Source: Edolisoma coerulescens (lineage: Eukaryota; Chordata; Aves; Passeriformes; Campephagidae). Taken from it: 64,000 nucleotides of DNA. Location of the stretch: NCBI GenBank assembly GCA_013397115.1, contig VWZW01000509.1, positions 753,186-817,185 of the forward strand. Direction: 5' to 3'. This document shows positions 24,738 through 37,955 of the stretch, in pieces (the first letter of the stretch is position 1; each line of letters opens with the position of its first letter). The notes under the pieces were generated by a model. It was given only the letters and a program-made list of their open reading frames with translations, was not told the origin of the DNA and searched no databases. A program made the translations under genes and the position numbers.

Positions 24738-26335
24738 TTAGAATAGACCTTAGGGCCTTCTTGAATGATCTTCATTGCAATACAGCCCACGGAACCTACA
24801 TCAGTTTCTTCAAAGTCAGCTTTAAATTCCCAATGCCAATGTTTTAGAATACCTTTTTTGTTGTTTTATTTTTTTTAATTTAGGGAATCCTCCAGGCTTT
24901 ATTAGAAACTGATTAACAACAAGTACTGGTAAGTACTTCTGGCAGTTAATTATTTTCCCCTCTGGAGAACAATGTCTTATTTCCATCAGAATGAATCTCT
25001 CCATCATCAGACCACAAGATTTGTTAAACCTTTGTCCAGCAAGTGAAGGACTTCGGGGAAGTTCTGCTATCTGTGCAGCTGTAACTCATCAGGATCATTC
25101 CATCCTTGAGCCTTCCTTTGGCTGTGTCACATAAATGGAGCTCTTGAGCCTCTCAGAATAAGGACTGCTTTCCTATCCTTAATCAAGTTAGTGTGGCTTT
25201 TTTCTGAATACCCTCCATATTTTTTTCTGAACACTAAAACAACTGTAGGAACCATGCCACCATTGTGAAACACAGCAGATACCTGCTCCATGATGGACCC
25301 TGCTTTGCACAGCCAAAAGCTGTCTTGGCCCCTTCAGACTCTGAGCTGAAGTTTGTCTGACTTTCTACCAGGATCTGGAGATCTCTGCAGAATTACCAAT
25401 CTACTCACTCAGAAAGTCTGGCCTCCTTTGCTCTCCCTGACTGTGCGCTGCCACAGTTAAGGAGCAAATGGGCTCTGCCATTCACCAGTCCCTCACAGCC
25501 TCTGTCTTATTTGCCATCAGCAGGGAACAGTTGAACAGTGATGAGCCAAGAACCCAGCTCATGAAATTGGGCAATTCCCTAAAGACAGTTTTATCTGAGG
25601 TAAAATAGTCCAACAGTGTCATTTATATCAGTTCTATCACCTTTACTGATTAAACATGTTCATGTTCCAGCATTATAAAATTATTTTGATAGGGTCTGTT
25701 TTTGATAAGCTCATGATAATTTCAATGTAATTCTATTTCCCCCCTGTAATTCTTAAGAGAGTTCCCAAATAACTATTCTATTATTTTGTTCAGATTGGTG
25801 TCAGGCTGACAAGTCTATATTTATTCACATCATCCTAGTCACTGTGTTTAAGTGCTGGCACAACTTTATCTTTGTTTCACATCTGTAACTTCTCTAGTGT
25901 TCCAAGACTTATTCAAAATCAGCAGCAGGGGTTCAGTGAATATCTTTCCCTTTTGGATGCAAATTATTCGGGAACTGCCAATTAAAAACTTCTAAGTTTA
26001 GAAGGCATTGTTATAAAAGAAAGGCTTGTTTTTCTTACATAAGATGCAGTGCATTATCTGGCTTTTTCCCAAACAGAAGTGGGAAATATTTAGTCATCAT
26101 TTTTACTGTTTTAGGTTTATTATTGGCAGACTTAGCCAATAGACTTTGTCCATTTAGAAGCAATCTGGTACCTTTCTGGTGATCCCATTTGTAGCTAACA
26201 TACTTTTAAAGCTCCTGCTGACCATAGATGTCTACATTTGTCCTTCTCTTACCATGATGCCATAACTTACAGCCTGTAATTCATAGTCGTTACCATTAAT
26301 TTACTCCATTTTCTTGATTAATGACTTCTCTGGAC
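24738..26335 (-). mobile_element. Old CR1 LINE relic covering ORF2 and part of the 3' end
   Basis: On the - strand the segments run in the right order for an ORF2 coding region. Around 26210-26340 is the part upstream of the reverse transcriptase. Around 25620-26000 is the reverse transcriptase core: NLHPK at about 25960, then decayed equivalents of the segments ending in RPVSL at about 25810, and the following palm region to about 25620. Around 25080-25240 is the C-terminal VQRRA region, and around 24740-25010 the tail. Every frame is broken by stops and indels, so no protein is made. Divergence is high, and the best match I recall is to CR1 copies abundant in turtles and crocodiles rather than to young avian families. 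The section 25300-25600 is too decayed to align by eye and may be rearranged. Confidence 0.7.
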
Positions 26336-28714
26336 TTAGGTCTTTAGTACAGGGTCTCAACTGACTAGACACCAGAGAACCCACTCTAGAATGTTTGTTC
26401 CCAGGTTGCTAGAAATCTGGAAGCAGGCCAAAACCCTTCTCATCAACAGTGCAAGTCTTCCTCAGATGGTGCTCAGCTGATCCTCCTGAAACACCCAGTA
26501 AAGATTGATTGAAATGTTCCAGCCATGGGAATCTTCCTGCCAGATTTCAGCCGTGGTGACCAGGTAAAATTTGTGTTTCTAAAGGAGTAAAAATCGTTCC
26601 CAATTCACTCTACGAGCAATTGCAGATTATTTTTGTCCCTGGACTTTCTGATTTGATGCTAAATGAATGATTGGATCTTCTCTTGCTCGTCACCCCTCTG
26701 CTCCAGTGAGCCAGGGAGGTCAGTCCTTTCCTGAGACAGAGGCTCCCCATCCCACCACAGCCCCTGCACCAGAGAGCAGAACCAGCCAAACCACAGTGTC
26801 ATGACAGCTGCTCTTGGTATTCTAAAATGGCCAGTGGTGATTTTGCTTATGAAATAAAGTTTCTAGCTGTTTCTCACGTAACACAGGAGACAGCCTGTCT
26901 CAGTGCAGATTGAATTATTATAATGAAGCAATCGTCCTTTTACTGCAACTCTACCCAAGTGATAAACAGAAACAATAGCAAACGCAGCTAAAATATTGGC
27001 TGGCTCCCTCCAAAAAGTCCCCTCAGGTCTTTACAGAGACATGGAAAAATAGTCTAGGTTAGGTCAATGTTCTGCAATAATTAGGATAAAGAAGGGAAAC
27101 ATGAAGTCATTCCTCTTTGAGTGTCTCATTCATCCTATTTATTAGGATTATCTGGCTGGTTTTCATGTTGATTTAATGGGAATGAATCACTTAAAATTCT
27201 CAGCTTTATTTTCTTGTTGATATTCAGTTTTGGATGAAAAACACAGAAAGAATAACACAACTTAAAACAAACTGGTCATCTATTAGCAAAGGCTTATTCT
27301 GCATTTTGTACATACAAAAGTTGGATGATGGTGGTAAGGCTGAGCACAGTCATCTTAAAAATCATTTTCCAAAATAAAACCACTTGGGGGTCATGGCTTG
27401 CTCTGACCAGGTGCTTCAGGTGGAATTTACCCAAAGCAAGTAGGCACTCAGGGCTCAAATAAACCAAGGGTGGGACGCATGTCACCAGGTTTTAGGAAGC
27501 TGGAAGGAAACTTCTGTCATCAGTGGAGAATGGCAGGTTTGTCAGGGGTCTCAGTTTTCCTTTTCTGTCACAGATGTCCACACAGTCTTTGGTTTTAATT
27601 AACCATTATTGCTCATTCTCAGCAGCCCCAAACTCTGTGGGCAGTGCTGGTCCCCTCAACAGGACTGTCCCAGGAGCAGAGTCCTGCCCAAGTTGGGTGG
27701 GGTGGGCAGAGAGCAGGTCTAAGCCAGCTCATCATTGTGCACTGAAAATGTGATTTGATCCGCTTACATTTCAGAGTTTGAGAGACAACAATGGAATTTC
27801 CACAGCTCTTCTCTCCCAACTGTCCTAGCCAGACTTGGAATGCTCTTCAGCCATTTGAGAAGGTATTAGACTTGCAAATCAATTTATTGCTTTGACTTTG
27901 GCATTCTCATTAGGGCCCTGGCTGTACCTCTGAACTGTTACCCCAGCTCAGTTTACTTTCTTCTAAACTTTGCTTGTATGTGAAGTGTTGGATGGGTCCT
28001 TTCTAAAGCATATTGTCCTATTAAAACACATTTAAAGAGTCTTGTAAACCCTGGAGATTAACCCCAATGTTTATGGAGAGTTATAGATGCTAATTCTTGC
28101 ATATTTGCCATTCCAAAGCATGGCCTGGTGGCAAACATTCTTCCTACACCCCACAGCATTTGCGTCAATGGGATTTGTCCATACTCTGATTCCTTAGGAC
28201 AGAGAAAAGAAATGGTGGGTAAGTGAGGAATACGGGCATTTACCATCCTAGACTGCATTAGCTGCTCACAAAATCTTAGAGCTAGCTCATAGCAGAAGAC
28301 TGGGAAATAGAAGGACCATCCCCAGAGGATGGTTTTGGTTAAAAACATAGCGATAAGAGATGGTCTTACCCTGAAGAAGAAGCAGAATTTTCTCTTTCAG
28401 TTTTTGTTGATGTTCCTGTCTTGGAGCACCTTTGTGGATGATCTCTCCTCCTTGTCTTGACAAACACACTGAGCTGGCAGCAGCAACCCCACAAACCTTC
28501 AGCTTCCTCAGCAGCTGTGGATGTCTTAATTTGCCCAGCACGCATCAGTTTCTTGTCTTCTGGGGACGGAAGACATTTAACATCTGCAAGCTTCTGTCTG
28601 GTGGTAAAACAGTAGACAAAACAGCAACAGACTCAACTGTTTGGTGTACAGTTGTGTAATTGTAGGAAAATATGTCCTGTGTGATCATAAAAATATGTAT
28701 GTGTATTGGTTTTG

Positions 28715-28785
28715 TGTGTATATATACATATTTATATATATATGTACATATATATGTATATAAATACATGTGTGTACACACACAC
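28715..28785 (+). repeat. TA/TG/CA-rich microsatellite
   Basis: Alternating purine-pyrimidine runs of TA, TATG, TACA and CA units occur, beginning TGTGTGTATATATACATA and ending ACACACACAC. Tyrosine- and isoleucine-rich translations on either strand come from this repeat and are not proteins. Confidence 0.9.
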
Positions 28786-29084
28786 GAAGAGTTTGGCACA
28801 TATTTGTATGGCCAACACAAATCTGAGCAAATTCAATTTGTCTAACACTTCACTATATCTCCATAAAGCTAATCCTGACAACTTTTTCTGAGGAAGAGAG
28901 AGCACATTTTGGGTGATATAATTTCTTTAGGAGACAGCAGATGTATCAATTATGGCACTCAGAGGAGTCATAACTAGCTCAAGAATTTGATAGATGGGCT
29001 ATCTATGGATAGCCTTATGGATAGATGGGCTTTTTGGGGAGAAATGAGGTTTATGAGGGAGACCACTATGGGAGGACGAGGTGG

Positions 29085-29085
<1 letters not shown>

Positions 29086-29113
<28 letters not shown>
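29086..29113 (+). repeat. (GAT)9 trinucleotide repeat
   Basis: Nine uninterrupted GAT units are present. Just upstream (28993-29035) is an imperfect GATA/GATGGG-rich stretch. The long pure run suggests length polymorphism. Confidence 0.95.
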
Positions 29114-29115
<2 letters not shown>

Positions 29116-29559
29116 AAGGTACAGAAGCTCTGACGAAGCACTTTGTGAACAGCTGCTGTCCAGAAAGGTTGTGAGGGGTATCCGCAAGGAGCTCTATTCC
29201 TGATGCTGATTATTCCCACCTTTGGGAGAACAGGTCTTCATCTTTTAGGTGGTTTTTTTCTTCATGCCTAATTTGTTAGATAAACAGATGCCTTCAATAA
29301 GTCAACTGGCTTTATTATTTATTTAATTTGACAGTCTTCTGGATCCCAAATTTTGGCTGACCGCTGTGACTGAGCAAAGTAGATGGAAATTAATCATCCT
29401 CAGACTAGCCAAATCAAATCCAATTTTTTTCTTTTTGATGGAAAATTGTTTTAAGCTCAAACAAAGAGCAAAATTTCTCTTTACAACTGGGAAACAAAGA
29501 GGCAATTACAGGACCATTAAAGGCAAGCAGATCATACAGTCCATTTTTGCTACTTGACA

Positions 29560-29700
29560 AAGCTGTGTTAATAATTCGTCAGCAAAAATCAGTCTGATGA
29601 ATTTAATTTTTTTCCCCTCCTTTTTAATGCATTTCCGTGAGGGCTCATTATTTTGAATACATTCATTAATCAACAATATTTTCTGGATAACTCTTCAAAA
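29560..29700. promoter_or_regulatory. AT-rich patch with homeobox-type motifs
   Basis: The sequence holds AATTCGTCAGC, TCTGATGAATTTAATTT, TTAATGCATTTCCG and CATTCATTAATCAACAATAT, a dense series of TAAT-core and SOX-like sites in non-repetitive DNA. This is the texture of many deeply conserved developmental enhancers. It is listed only as a candidate because no comparison sequence is available. Confidence 0.2.
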
Positions 29701-31344
29701 ATATTTCTTACTCTCTTGGCCTAGAGCAGGCCACACTGAGTAGTAGATATTTACAATGCCTTGATTGTATGTTTCACCATGTTTCACACTTCTGCTCTCT
29801 GTCTAAGGAAGTGCAGCTTAAAAAATGAGGTTTCTAGTAACCATCTCTCTTAGCCAGGTATACCTGTGATGTAACACAGAGAGAGGGGCATTCACCTGTT
29901 CAAAAAAATTTGATGTGCAGCATAGATGGTTAAAAAGACATGCTCCTTTTGGCTTTTGGAGCATGCTGGGGCTCTGGGTTTCTAGTAACAGTTAAATCTT
30001 TGGAAGCTCTTTCCCTTAATCCCTTTGCTGTGGCCAGCCTCAATAAACAGATATGACTAAGAGAGGGCAGCCTGTGAACAACAATGCAAACCCCAGCACG
30101 CTTTTGTATCCATTTATTTGGTTGTACTTCACAATAATTAAGTTCTCCTGTTAACAGTTGTGTGGGCACTCCATGGAAATTTTACTGATAATGCTTGAAT
30201 TTCTCCTCTTGCCCTTCTTCAACATCTCATTTAGGAAACTTGCCACGTCTGGGAGCAGCTTCTGTGTCCTGCTAATCCAAGAGCACAGGTCAGAGTGAAA
30301 ATGAAGCCATAACATGAAGACAGTTTGGCCTTAGGATGACTAAGGAATTTGAGTTTGTTATCTCAAATAGCTAAAATGCAGGGAGCCAAAATTACTTCAT
30401 CTGGGAGCAGTGCAGAGTTGGATGAAGACATCTCCTCCACGGGCAGAGAAGAGGGAAGGCTCCCCTTCCCAATAATTTATTAATTTCATGCCTGACAGGG
30501 GATGGGTGATAGCTTCAAATAACAAATCCAGTCATTGCATTTCCTTATGGGAGCAGTCTGCAGCAGTTGATCCTGAGACAGGGTATGGACCAGGGAGCTG
30601 CCTGCCTTTCCCAGGATCCTTCCAGGCACCACAGCTTGGGCGCTGGGGCTGCCAAAACAGAGCCAAGGGTGCGCTGACTGTGCTGCACCGGCACTAGGTA
30701 CAGTCTCTGCACCCAAAGACAGGAAAGCTATTTAACAAGTAATGGGTTCAGTAACCAAAGGCTGGCAAGTTTTGCTCATATTCTGGGAGTCATAGTGGCC
30801 CCTCAGTGTTTTTGTCTCCACTGTTTCTCTTGGCAGAGTTAATTTAGACCTTTATTTTGCAACACATATTATGTGCAGGCTCCTTATGCTCTGCCTGAGC
30901 TGGAATTCCTTCCATGGTCACAGCAGGTCTCTGTGTGGGTAAGGGTGGTCGTGGAAGTGATTGCAGTCTCACTCCTCGAACACGCCCAGAGGGAGTGGAA
31001 AAGCCTCCAGGCTGCTGTGTGGCCTCGCTCTGCAAAGGCCTTGGGACAAGGTGTTGGGCAGCAGGAATCAGGCTTTCAGCATTACAGGAAGACCCCCAAA
31101 ACTTCAGGATTTCCTTGTTTTAACAAATGTACCCTGACTGTATCTGGTTTTGCTTCCTTAGTGAAGAAAAGAGAGGATGTTGTTGATTGGGTCTACAATG
31201 AAGACCAATGGGGAAGACACCAGAATACTGAGTGTCTAACAGGCTAAAGCAACTTGCATTTTGTGCAGCTACTGCAGAACGTGGTGTGAGTGCCAGTGCA
31301 AGCAGTTTGTCATAAAGCCTTGGGAGACACTGCATTCCCAATAA

Positions 31345-31387
31345 CCAGAGGCTCCCTCTCCTCTGCTCTTAGGGAGGGAGCCTCTGG
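31345..31387. repeat. Perfect inverted repeat (14-base arms, 15-base loop)
   Basis: CCAGAGGCTCCCTC at 31345-31358 is the exact reverse complement of GAGGGAGCCTCTGG at 31374-31387. The stem is GC-rich and would form a stable hairpin or cruciform. It is shorter than a typical microRNA precursor stem. Confidence 0.85.
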
Positions 31388-34300
31388 AAGGGCATTCAGT
31401 TCCGTGGCAGAGGGGTGGCAAGCGATGCAGACCCTGAGAATTCTGGCTGTGCTTGAGATCACCAGGAGTCAGGAAAGCCAGATATGAGATTCCTGTCTGG
31501 GATCACAGGCTCTTTGTGGAACCTTTTTGGAAAAATCTTTTGCAGCACCACCAAGGGAATAAAAAGTGGCAGGCTTAAATGAAAACAGGCCTCTCTGCCT
31601 TTCTGCTTGAGAGGGCATTGAGGCTACACCACCACCACAGAGACAACCACCAGCTCGCTCTGCAAGGAAGCGCCTGTGTTAATTACTTGCTGTCCCGAGC
31701 AATTGCTTGTTGCAATTAATCTGCGACTCTTTCTCCCTTACTGGAGCTTGTGCTGCAGGACTTTAGCTGGTTGGGCTGCAATAGGATGCTTTGACTTTAG
31801 CATTTGTACCACCTTCAGCCTCCCAGGGCTTGGGTTAGCACTGAATGGCTCAGCCAGGGCTGCCCACAGTTGTGTCCCCACTTCAGCTCCGCACGGGAAC
31901 TCCTTTGGATGAGCAGGGCTGGAGGGATGAGTTAGTCAGCTTGTCTGGGCTGACCCCTGGATGGTGTTTCCCTGCTTGGATGAGCACAGGAGGAGAAAGA
32001 AGGTGCAGATCATGGGAAAGTGGTGAGAACCACCCTCGATGAGCCAATTACTCAAAGTTTCCCCCTTGGATTGTGTCAGGTGCCTCTTTCAAAAACCTTA
32101 ACTCACACTGTTAGGAGTTTAATTTTAGGTTCTTGCCTCCCACATGTGGCTTTTATACTGTGGGAAGCCTTCAGACATATCACACTTAATCACTGTTTAT
32201 CCTTACTCATTTTCTTGCCATGCTGGATATTTGTTTTTAATCAAGAAAAACTTTTCTGTGTCATGCATTCATCCAGCTAAATGATAATGTGCAGTTCTGC
32301 TTGTTTAAGCCACTATGTCTTTCTGCATCAGTTCAAAGCAGAGCTTGCTGAGTTGGGTAACAATCTGGCTTTTTCTTCTGCCACCCTGGGGCAGCTGGCA
32401 CAATTCTGAGGCAATAAAATAAATTGTATCTTATTTTTTGCCTTGTCAAAAGAAATAGAACATAAATTCCCTGTCTCTGGCCAGCTGTGTGGCATTTTGG
32501 GGATGTAGGACTTTTCCTAGAAGAGGAGTAGGGACAGAAAGATTCTTGTTTGAGTGGCGCTGTCCATCTGTTAATTAGAAAAACCACAGTGAGTGAAAGC
32601 TTGGCCCTTCAGAAGACAGCAAGAGCTTTGCTGCAGACTTTCATAAAACCAGGATTAAACTCACCTACTTTTAACACTAATACAGCAAATTCTGCATCCA
32701 ACACGTCTGACATGTTTCTCATTGAATTTACTAGTAGCCCAAGTGGGATATTTGGTCTGAGAGACAGTAAACTCAGAGCCACAGCCATATTCCACTGGGG
32801 AGCCAGTGCTCTCATACCACAGCTGACGTTGCCAAGGCAGAAGTATATGGAAGACAAATGCAGTTTTAGCTCTGTAAACCTTGGATTCAGATTGGAGGAA
32901 GGACTGGATTAAAGGAAAATACACTCTTGAGTCCCACATAATCTTTGAAACCACAATGGAGAAAAAGGAAAATGCTTGTCCACAATATGTGTCAATACAA
33001 ACATGAGGTTGCAGGGTGTTAGAGGAAATAACTTCTATGAGAACAGCTTTGTAAAAAGATGAGGAAAAGAGATGTATATATATATTTTTTTGTTGTTGTT
33101 GTTCAACCATCACATTTTAATCTGCTTCTTTACTTCCACTGGCTATTTCCAGGAATGTGAGTTGTTTGGGAATACCTGACACACACATCACATATTTTCC
33201 ATGTCAGAATCACCAGTAGGAGATATCGTTATGTTGTTGAGTATTCATTTTTATCTGTTGGTGAAAGAGATGAGTGAATGGATCTGTGTTCCCAGCAGAG
33301 CTGCCTGGGTGGGATGGACATCCTGTACAGACACCAGCTCTTTAAAACTGCTTATCTTTCACCTTGTTCTTTGCCTACAACATAGCCTGCAAAAAGTTCA
33401 CGTTCTGGAGGGATCAAGGGTTGGGTGAGACATAACCATGCCTCACTACTCTTCTACCCTTCCCCTCTCACAGCCACCACCCTCCAAGCCTCAGCTTTTA
33501 ACATCAGCCTTTCTCTGGTTTATAAAAGGTGTTTTTCTGCTTGGACAACTTTTACAGCACCTGCACTGATTTTGGGGAGTTCCTTCTCTGCTCCTGGGAG
33601 CATCAGCTTGGACACGAGTGGCCAAGAGGGCAGAGCTGGGGTGACACTGCTGTGCACCGGGCAGGACAGGGCACATGGGGGCTGCTGCTTCACTCAGCCA
33701 TAGATGCAAGGACAAGTTTTAGCTGATCTGTGTGTAACCCATGGGAGAGCAAAGCCCTGGCCTGAGGCTTTTTATCTTCTTGGGGCCCAAAGCCTTGGCA
33801 CTGCCTCAGTTCTCATGTGGTTTCTGGAGCTGACAAATAAAAAAATCGCCTACATCTTGCATTCCTGGAAGGTGCTGCATTCATGGGACAGCTGGGAAAG
33901 TGGTGGCATTACAAAAACCAGAGAGCGACCACAGGGCAGCTCTAAGGCAAGTGATGCTCAGTCAGATCCTTTGCTCTTCACTGGGCCAGAAAAGCTCCCC
34001 TGCTGAAGAGATATCCCAGTGTCAATTCAATCTGTCTCCTGTTCTGGTGACAGACAGTTTTGGTTTTGGTTTCTGTCAGCACTCACATAAGTCAGTAACT
34101 ACTTCTTTATGGAAATAGCCATTAAGGAATCAAACTATCTGACATTTCACAGGCATGTGTAAATGACAAATAAAAAAATCCATAATATCATCAAAACTTC
34201 TAGAACAAAGATGAGATTGATTTTTTTTTTTGTTTGTTTTTCAGACAGAGAGAGAAAGCACATCTTTAAACTTTGATCTTCTTATATGTCATTAGCTAAA

Positions 34301-35240
34301 ACGACTATAATCCTAGGTTAAAATAAAATATCATTCTCAAGTCCTCTTTAAGTTAGTCTTACTTTCCAGTCAGGTACTGAAGAAGCAAAACAAAGCAAAG
34401 CAGCTCATAAATCCAAAAGCTTTTCCCATCTCACTAAAGTTTTGTGCCAGAATTTATTTTATAGATAAATGTACACATATGCTCTGTCTGAAACACCCAC
34501 AATTGCTAGAAAACACAGAGAGGCTTTGAAGGATTAAAACAGAGCATGGGATCTTCAAATAAAGATTGGATAATTAGGGGTTTTTTCAGTTCATTGACAG
34601 TACTGAAAGAATTAAACCATCATGTTTTTCAGGTTGCCCCAAAATGAGAATGTGTTTTAGATGAAACAAAGAGTGAAAAAACCAAATTGTGACTGAAAAA
34701 AATGACTTTTTGTGCCTGAAATCAAACATTACAAGTACTTAACTGACACTGGAACTGTGTTTTCAGATGTGAAAGCACAGCATTTCATCCTTAAAATATG
34801 AATATTTAAATTTTTTTTTCACTTTGACCAGTCAAAGGCAACATTGGATGTAAATTAGAACTTACTCTTGTCAATCGCTGCCAGCATTTTCCAGGAAAAA
34901 AACTATAGCTGTAAACAACATTCCTCTGTCTAGCCAGAAACCATGATGTTACCTGCTTCTAATTTGTATGGCAAGAATGATTCACCAATGACATGCAATT
35001 GTTTGGAAATTTTCATAAATTCTTGGCCTTACAGAAGACCTCTAGTTTTTCATCCTCCTACAGTAATATTGTACTGAAGAGAAGACAGAAGACCCTGGTC
35101 TCTGCCACCTCCTTGGGAGATGGCTTTTCCCTGAACTCCATCTCCCATGCAGTTATGGGAATCATGGAATTTGCTAGGGCTGCCTGGCGTGAATAAGTTT
35201 GAAGACCTCAAGCGAACAAGTTCTTGAATGTTGTAATCAA

Positions 35241-35260
35241 CCAGCATTTTTTAATGCTGG
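35241..35260. repeat. Short perfect inverted repeat
   Basis: CCAGCATT, four T, AATGCTGG: eight-base arms around a TTTT loop. It could be chance at this size. Confidence 0.75.
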
Positions 35261-37300
35261 GAAACCTCCTATCTCACAATGGGCTCTTATCTAAAATTCT
35301 CTGCAGGAGATATTTTACCATCCAGTCCCGAGGTTACACAGAAAGCTTTTGAAAACGCATCATACGTGTTGTTTTACACACTAAAGTTTTATGTGCAGCA
35401 CATATTCCAAGTTATTTTCTGTGCAAAGACCTGTGGTAACATTACATTGACTTCAGCAACATTTCCTTAGACCGATGTCCATGGCTGCTGAAGAGCCAGC
35501 GCTTTCCTATCCGTGACAGCTGCCTTGCATTTGAGAGCCAGAATGGGAACAGGAGGTTCATATAATGGAGAATGAAGATATCTACCGACTTCATAAGTCT
35601 TTATGACATATTAATGCACATCAGGGGTGAAGAGCCTCAGTTTCTGAATATTGGGCCCCAATATTGGGCAATTTTTTGCTTTGTGTTTCTTCTGTACAGC
35701 ATCCTGTAAAGTCCAAAATGTAATTCAACAAAGCAAACCCACTGAGCCTGGAGCAACAGCAGAGTTTCATAACCCAGAACATGAACACAGTGGGATGTTG
35801 CCAGGACTGTCAAAGCAGCTGCCCAGACTCGCAGTTCCTGGTGAGTTAAAGGCTGCGCCTCAATCAATGGCAATGAAGACTTTGTGGGAGTCCTCATTTG
35901 CATTAATTAGAATAACCGAGACGCTTGTCTGTTTTTTTCCTTTGATCTCTACCTTCCTTGGATACGTGTGCTCAAGCTGAAGAGTATTCCTTGGACTAGG
36001 AAGCCCACAGCTTTTTGTTTCTTCTTATTGTCTCCCAGGACTAGCTCCCTGGACACAGTGGAGGACGACTTTCAAAGGGTTGCTCAAAAATCTTTTCTTT
36101 GCTGGAGGCTGTGTACAACCCCAGGAAACAAACACAGGGGAGGACTGGGAAAAGCAGCAGACACTAAAAGCACTGTCAAATGCTTCTCTTCTGTTCTCAG
36201 AAAGCCTGGTTGTATACACCGCTTGCTCCCTTTGGGGAAGAAGTTATGGGGGTGGGGGCAGGGAGGGTATCTTTCAGTTCCCTGAGAAAACAACTTCCCC
36301 CTGCCCATCTCCAAGCTGGAATGGGAACCTTCCAAGAGAATCCAAAGGGATGCACAGCCCCAGAAGATGTGCTAGCAGTAAAATACAAGGCTTTGCACAG
36401 CTTAAGAAATGTAGCAGACATGCATTAAATCAGGTCCTTTGATGGGAAAGACGTTTCAACCCTGGGTAAGATCACAGTGCTGCAGATTTACTGCTCGGTT
36501 GGGGCAGGCTCATGGAAAGCCCTGAGTATTCTGGTATGAGCTGCGCTGTGGAGGTGGGGAAGGTTTACACCTGCCTAGGGCTGGACCCCTGTCAGAGGGT
36601 AGTGGAACTCTCTAATGTGATCCAATTCTGGACTACAGAGGACAGCTACTCAGAAAATTAGTCTGAAAACAGCAAGCTGATGAAAAACACAGAAATCAAT
36701 AAAAAAAATCCTCTTCAGTTCCAGAATTGGTCTTGAATCATTTATCACAAACCGTCTTTCACCAGGAGAGGTGTAGGGGTGGGGGAAGACTGAAGACCAG
36801 TATAAAAGCAGCCAAGGTGAAGTTTGTGAGTGAGAAAATCCCTGGACACGGTGGTCTGTGCACTGCAGCACCAGCCAGATGGTGACACCATGCTTTTATT
36901 GTCATGATCTGCAAAGCAAGCAGAACTCATGGTCACCTTGTGATTTTGCAAAAAAGACCCAGGCAGAGAGGGATGTCATGCGAAGCACAGGAAAAGTGAG
37001 TGAGATTTTGGTTTTCCAAAGGCAAGCAAGCCTGGTTTTGGCAACTGCCAGAATCATGTGTGATCTGCCCCTCACCCTCCCACCCCAACATGAGTGGTAC
37101 TTGGCAGAGACAACCCCAGACTGTATTGGGGGGAGGAAAGGCACCCTGTCCTCACCCTCCAGACTGATGTCTGTTCGTAGGAAGACAGTCCTGGACAAGA
37201 GCAATAACCTCCAGCTCAACATCTCTCAGCTGACTGGTTCACTCTTCTTATGAAGATGTCCTTTGCTTCACATCCAGAAATTACTTGTCTTCTTTGTTGG

Positions 37301-37380
37301 NTCTGGGTTTTTTTAGTTTGTTTGTTTGTTGGTTGGTTGGTTGGTTTGGTCTTTTGTCTGTTTTGGGTTGTTTTTTTTTT
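37301..37380 (+). repeat. GTTT/GGTT simple repeat with an unresolved base
   Basis: The single n at 37301 lies 15 bases before a run of GTTT units followed by GGTT units (37316-37350) and a T-run (about 37371-37380). Reads often fail or disagree in such repeats, so local sequence here is less reliable than elsewhere. Confidence 0.85.
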
Positions 37381-37955
37381 GCAGGAGCGTATTCTTGCTG
37401 CACTCCTGCCTATCAAACCCAAGGGTGCCATGTGGCAGAAGACAGACTGACAGTGGGGTCCTGTCCTTCCCACCCTGCATGCCCAAAGCCCATCATGGCA
37501 TCCTCAGGGGCTCATACACTGAAATGTACAGCATGGGACTCGGTCCCCTTTGCTGCTTTCGCCAGAGGTATCAGCTCAGACCAGGGGTTTCATGGATGGT
37601 GGTGGCTCTGGTGGGTTTGGATCTTGGTCAAGAAGAGGGTGGGACTATGAAGCAGTGGCCTGGGAGGTCAGCAAGCCCCAGTGTATCTACCTTATCCCTG
37701 GCAGCCTGTTTGTTCCCAAGCATTTTGGACCAGTTCCCCACTTCTGTGCCTGATGTCTCTCACAGATCACCAGCGTAGCTGCCCCATGCCAGCAAACCCA
37801 TGAATTTCCTCATTTAATATCATTCTGTGGATTATTCATGGCAGAACCCTTTTTCTAGCCTAAACAAATTACTTCTTCATCCTTTCTCCAAAAATAATGC
37901 ATTTCAGTCCCCCACAGCTCCTCTTGCTCCTCTTCCCTATATGTTCCCATCTGCC

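Larger units (their letters stand above)
26336..37955. other. Noncoding DNA, mostly unique
   Basis: No gene was recognised. Landmarks are TA/TG microsatellite DNA at 28715-28785, a GAT triplet repeat at 29086-29113, an AT-rich homeobox-motif patch at 29560-29700, a 14-base-arm hairpin at 31345-31387, a T and GTT run at about 33078-33104, a T-run at 34220-34240, an inverted repeat at 35241-35260, a small palindrome (AATATTGG, three bases, CCAATATT) at about 35647-35665, and the single unresolved base at 37301 beside GTTT/GGTT repeats. Open frames here overlap on both strands and lack splice-bounded coding character. Confidence 0.5.

Noticed and set aside
28545..28891. Tyr/Ile/Thr-rich frames on both strands
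   Set aside because: They are translations of the TA/TG/CA microsatellite.
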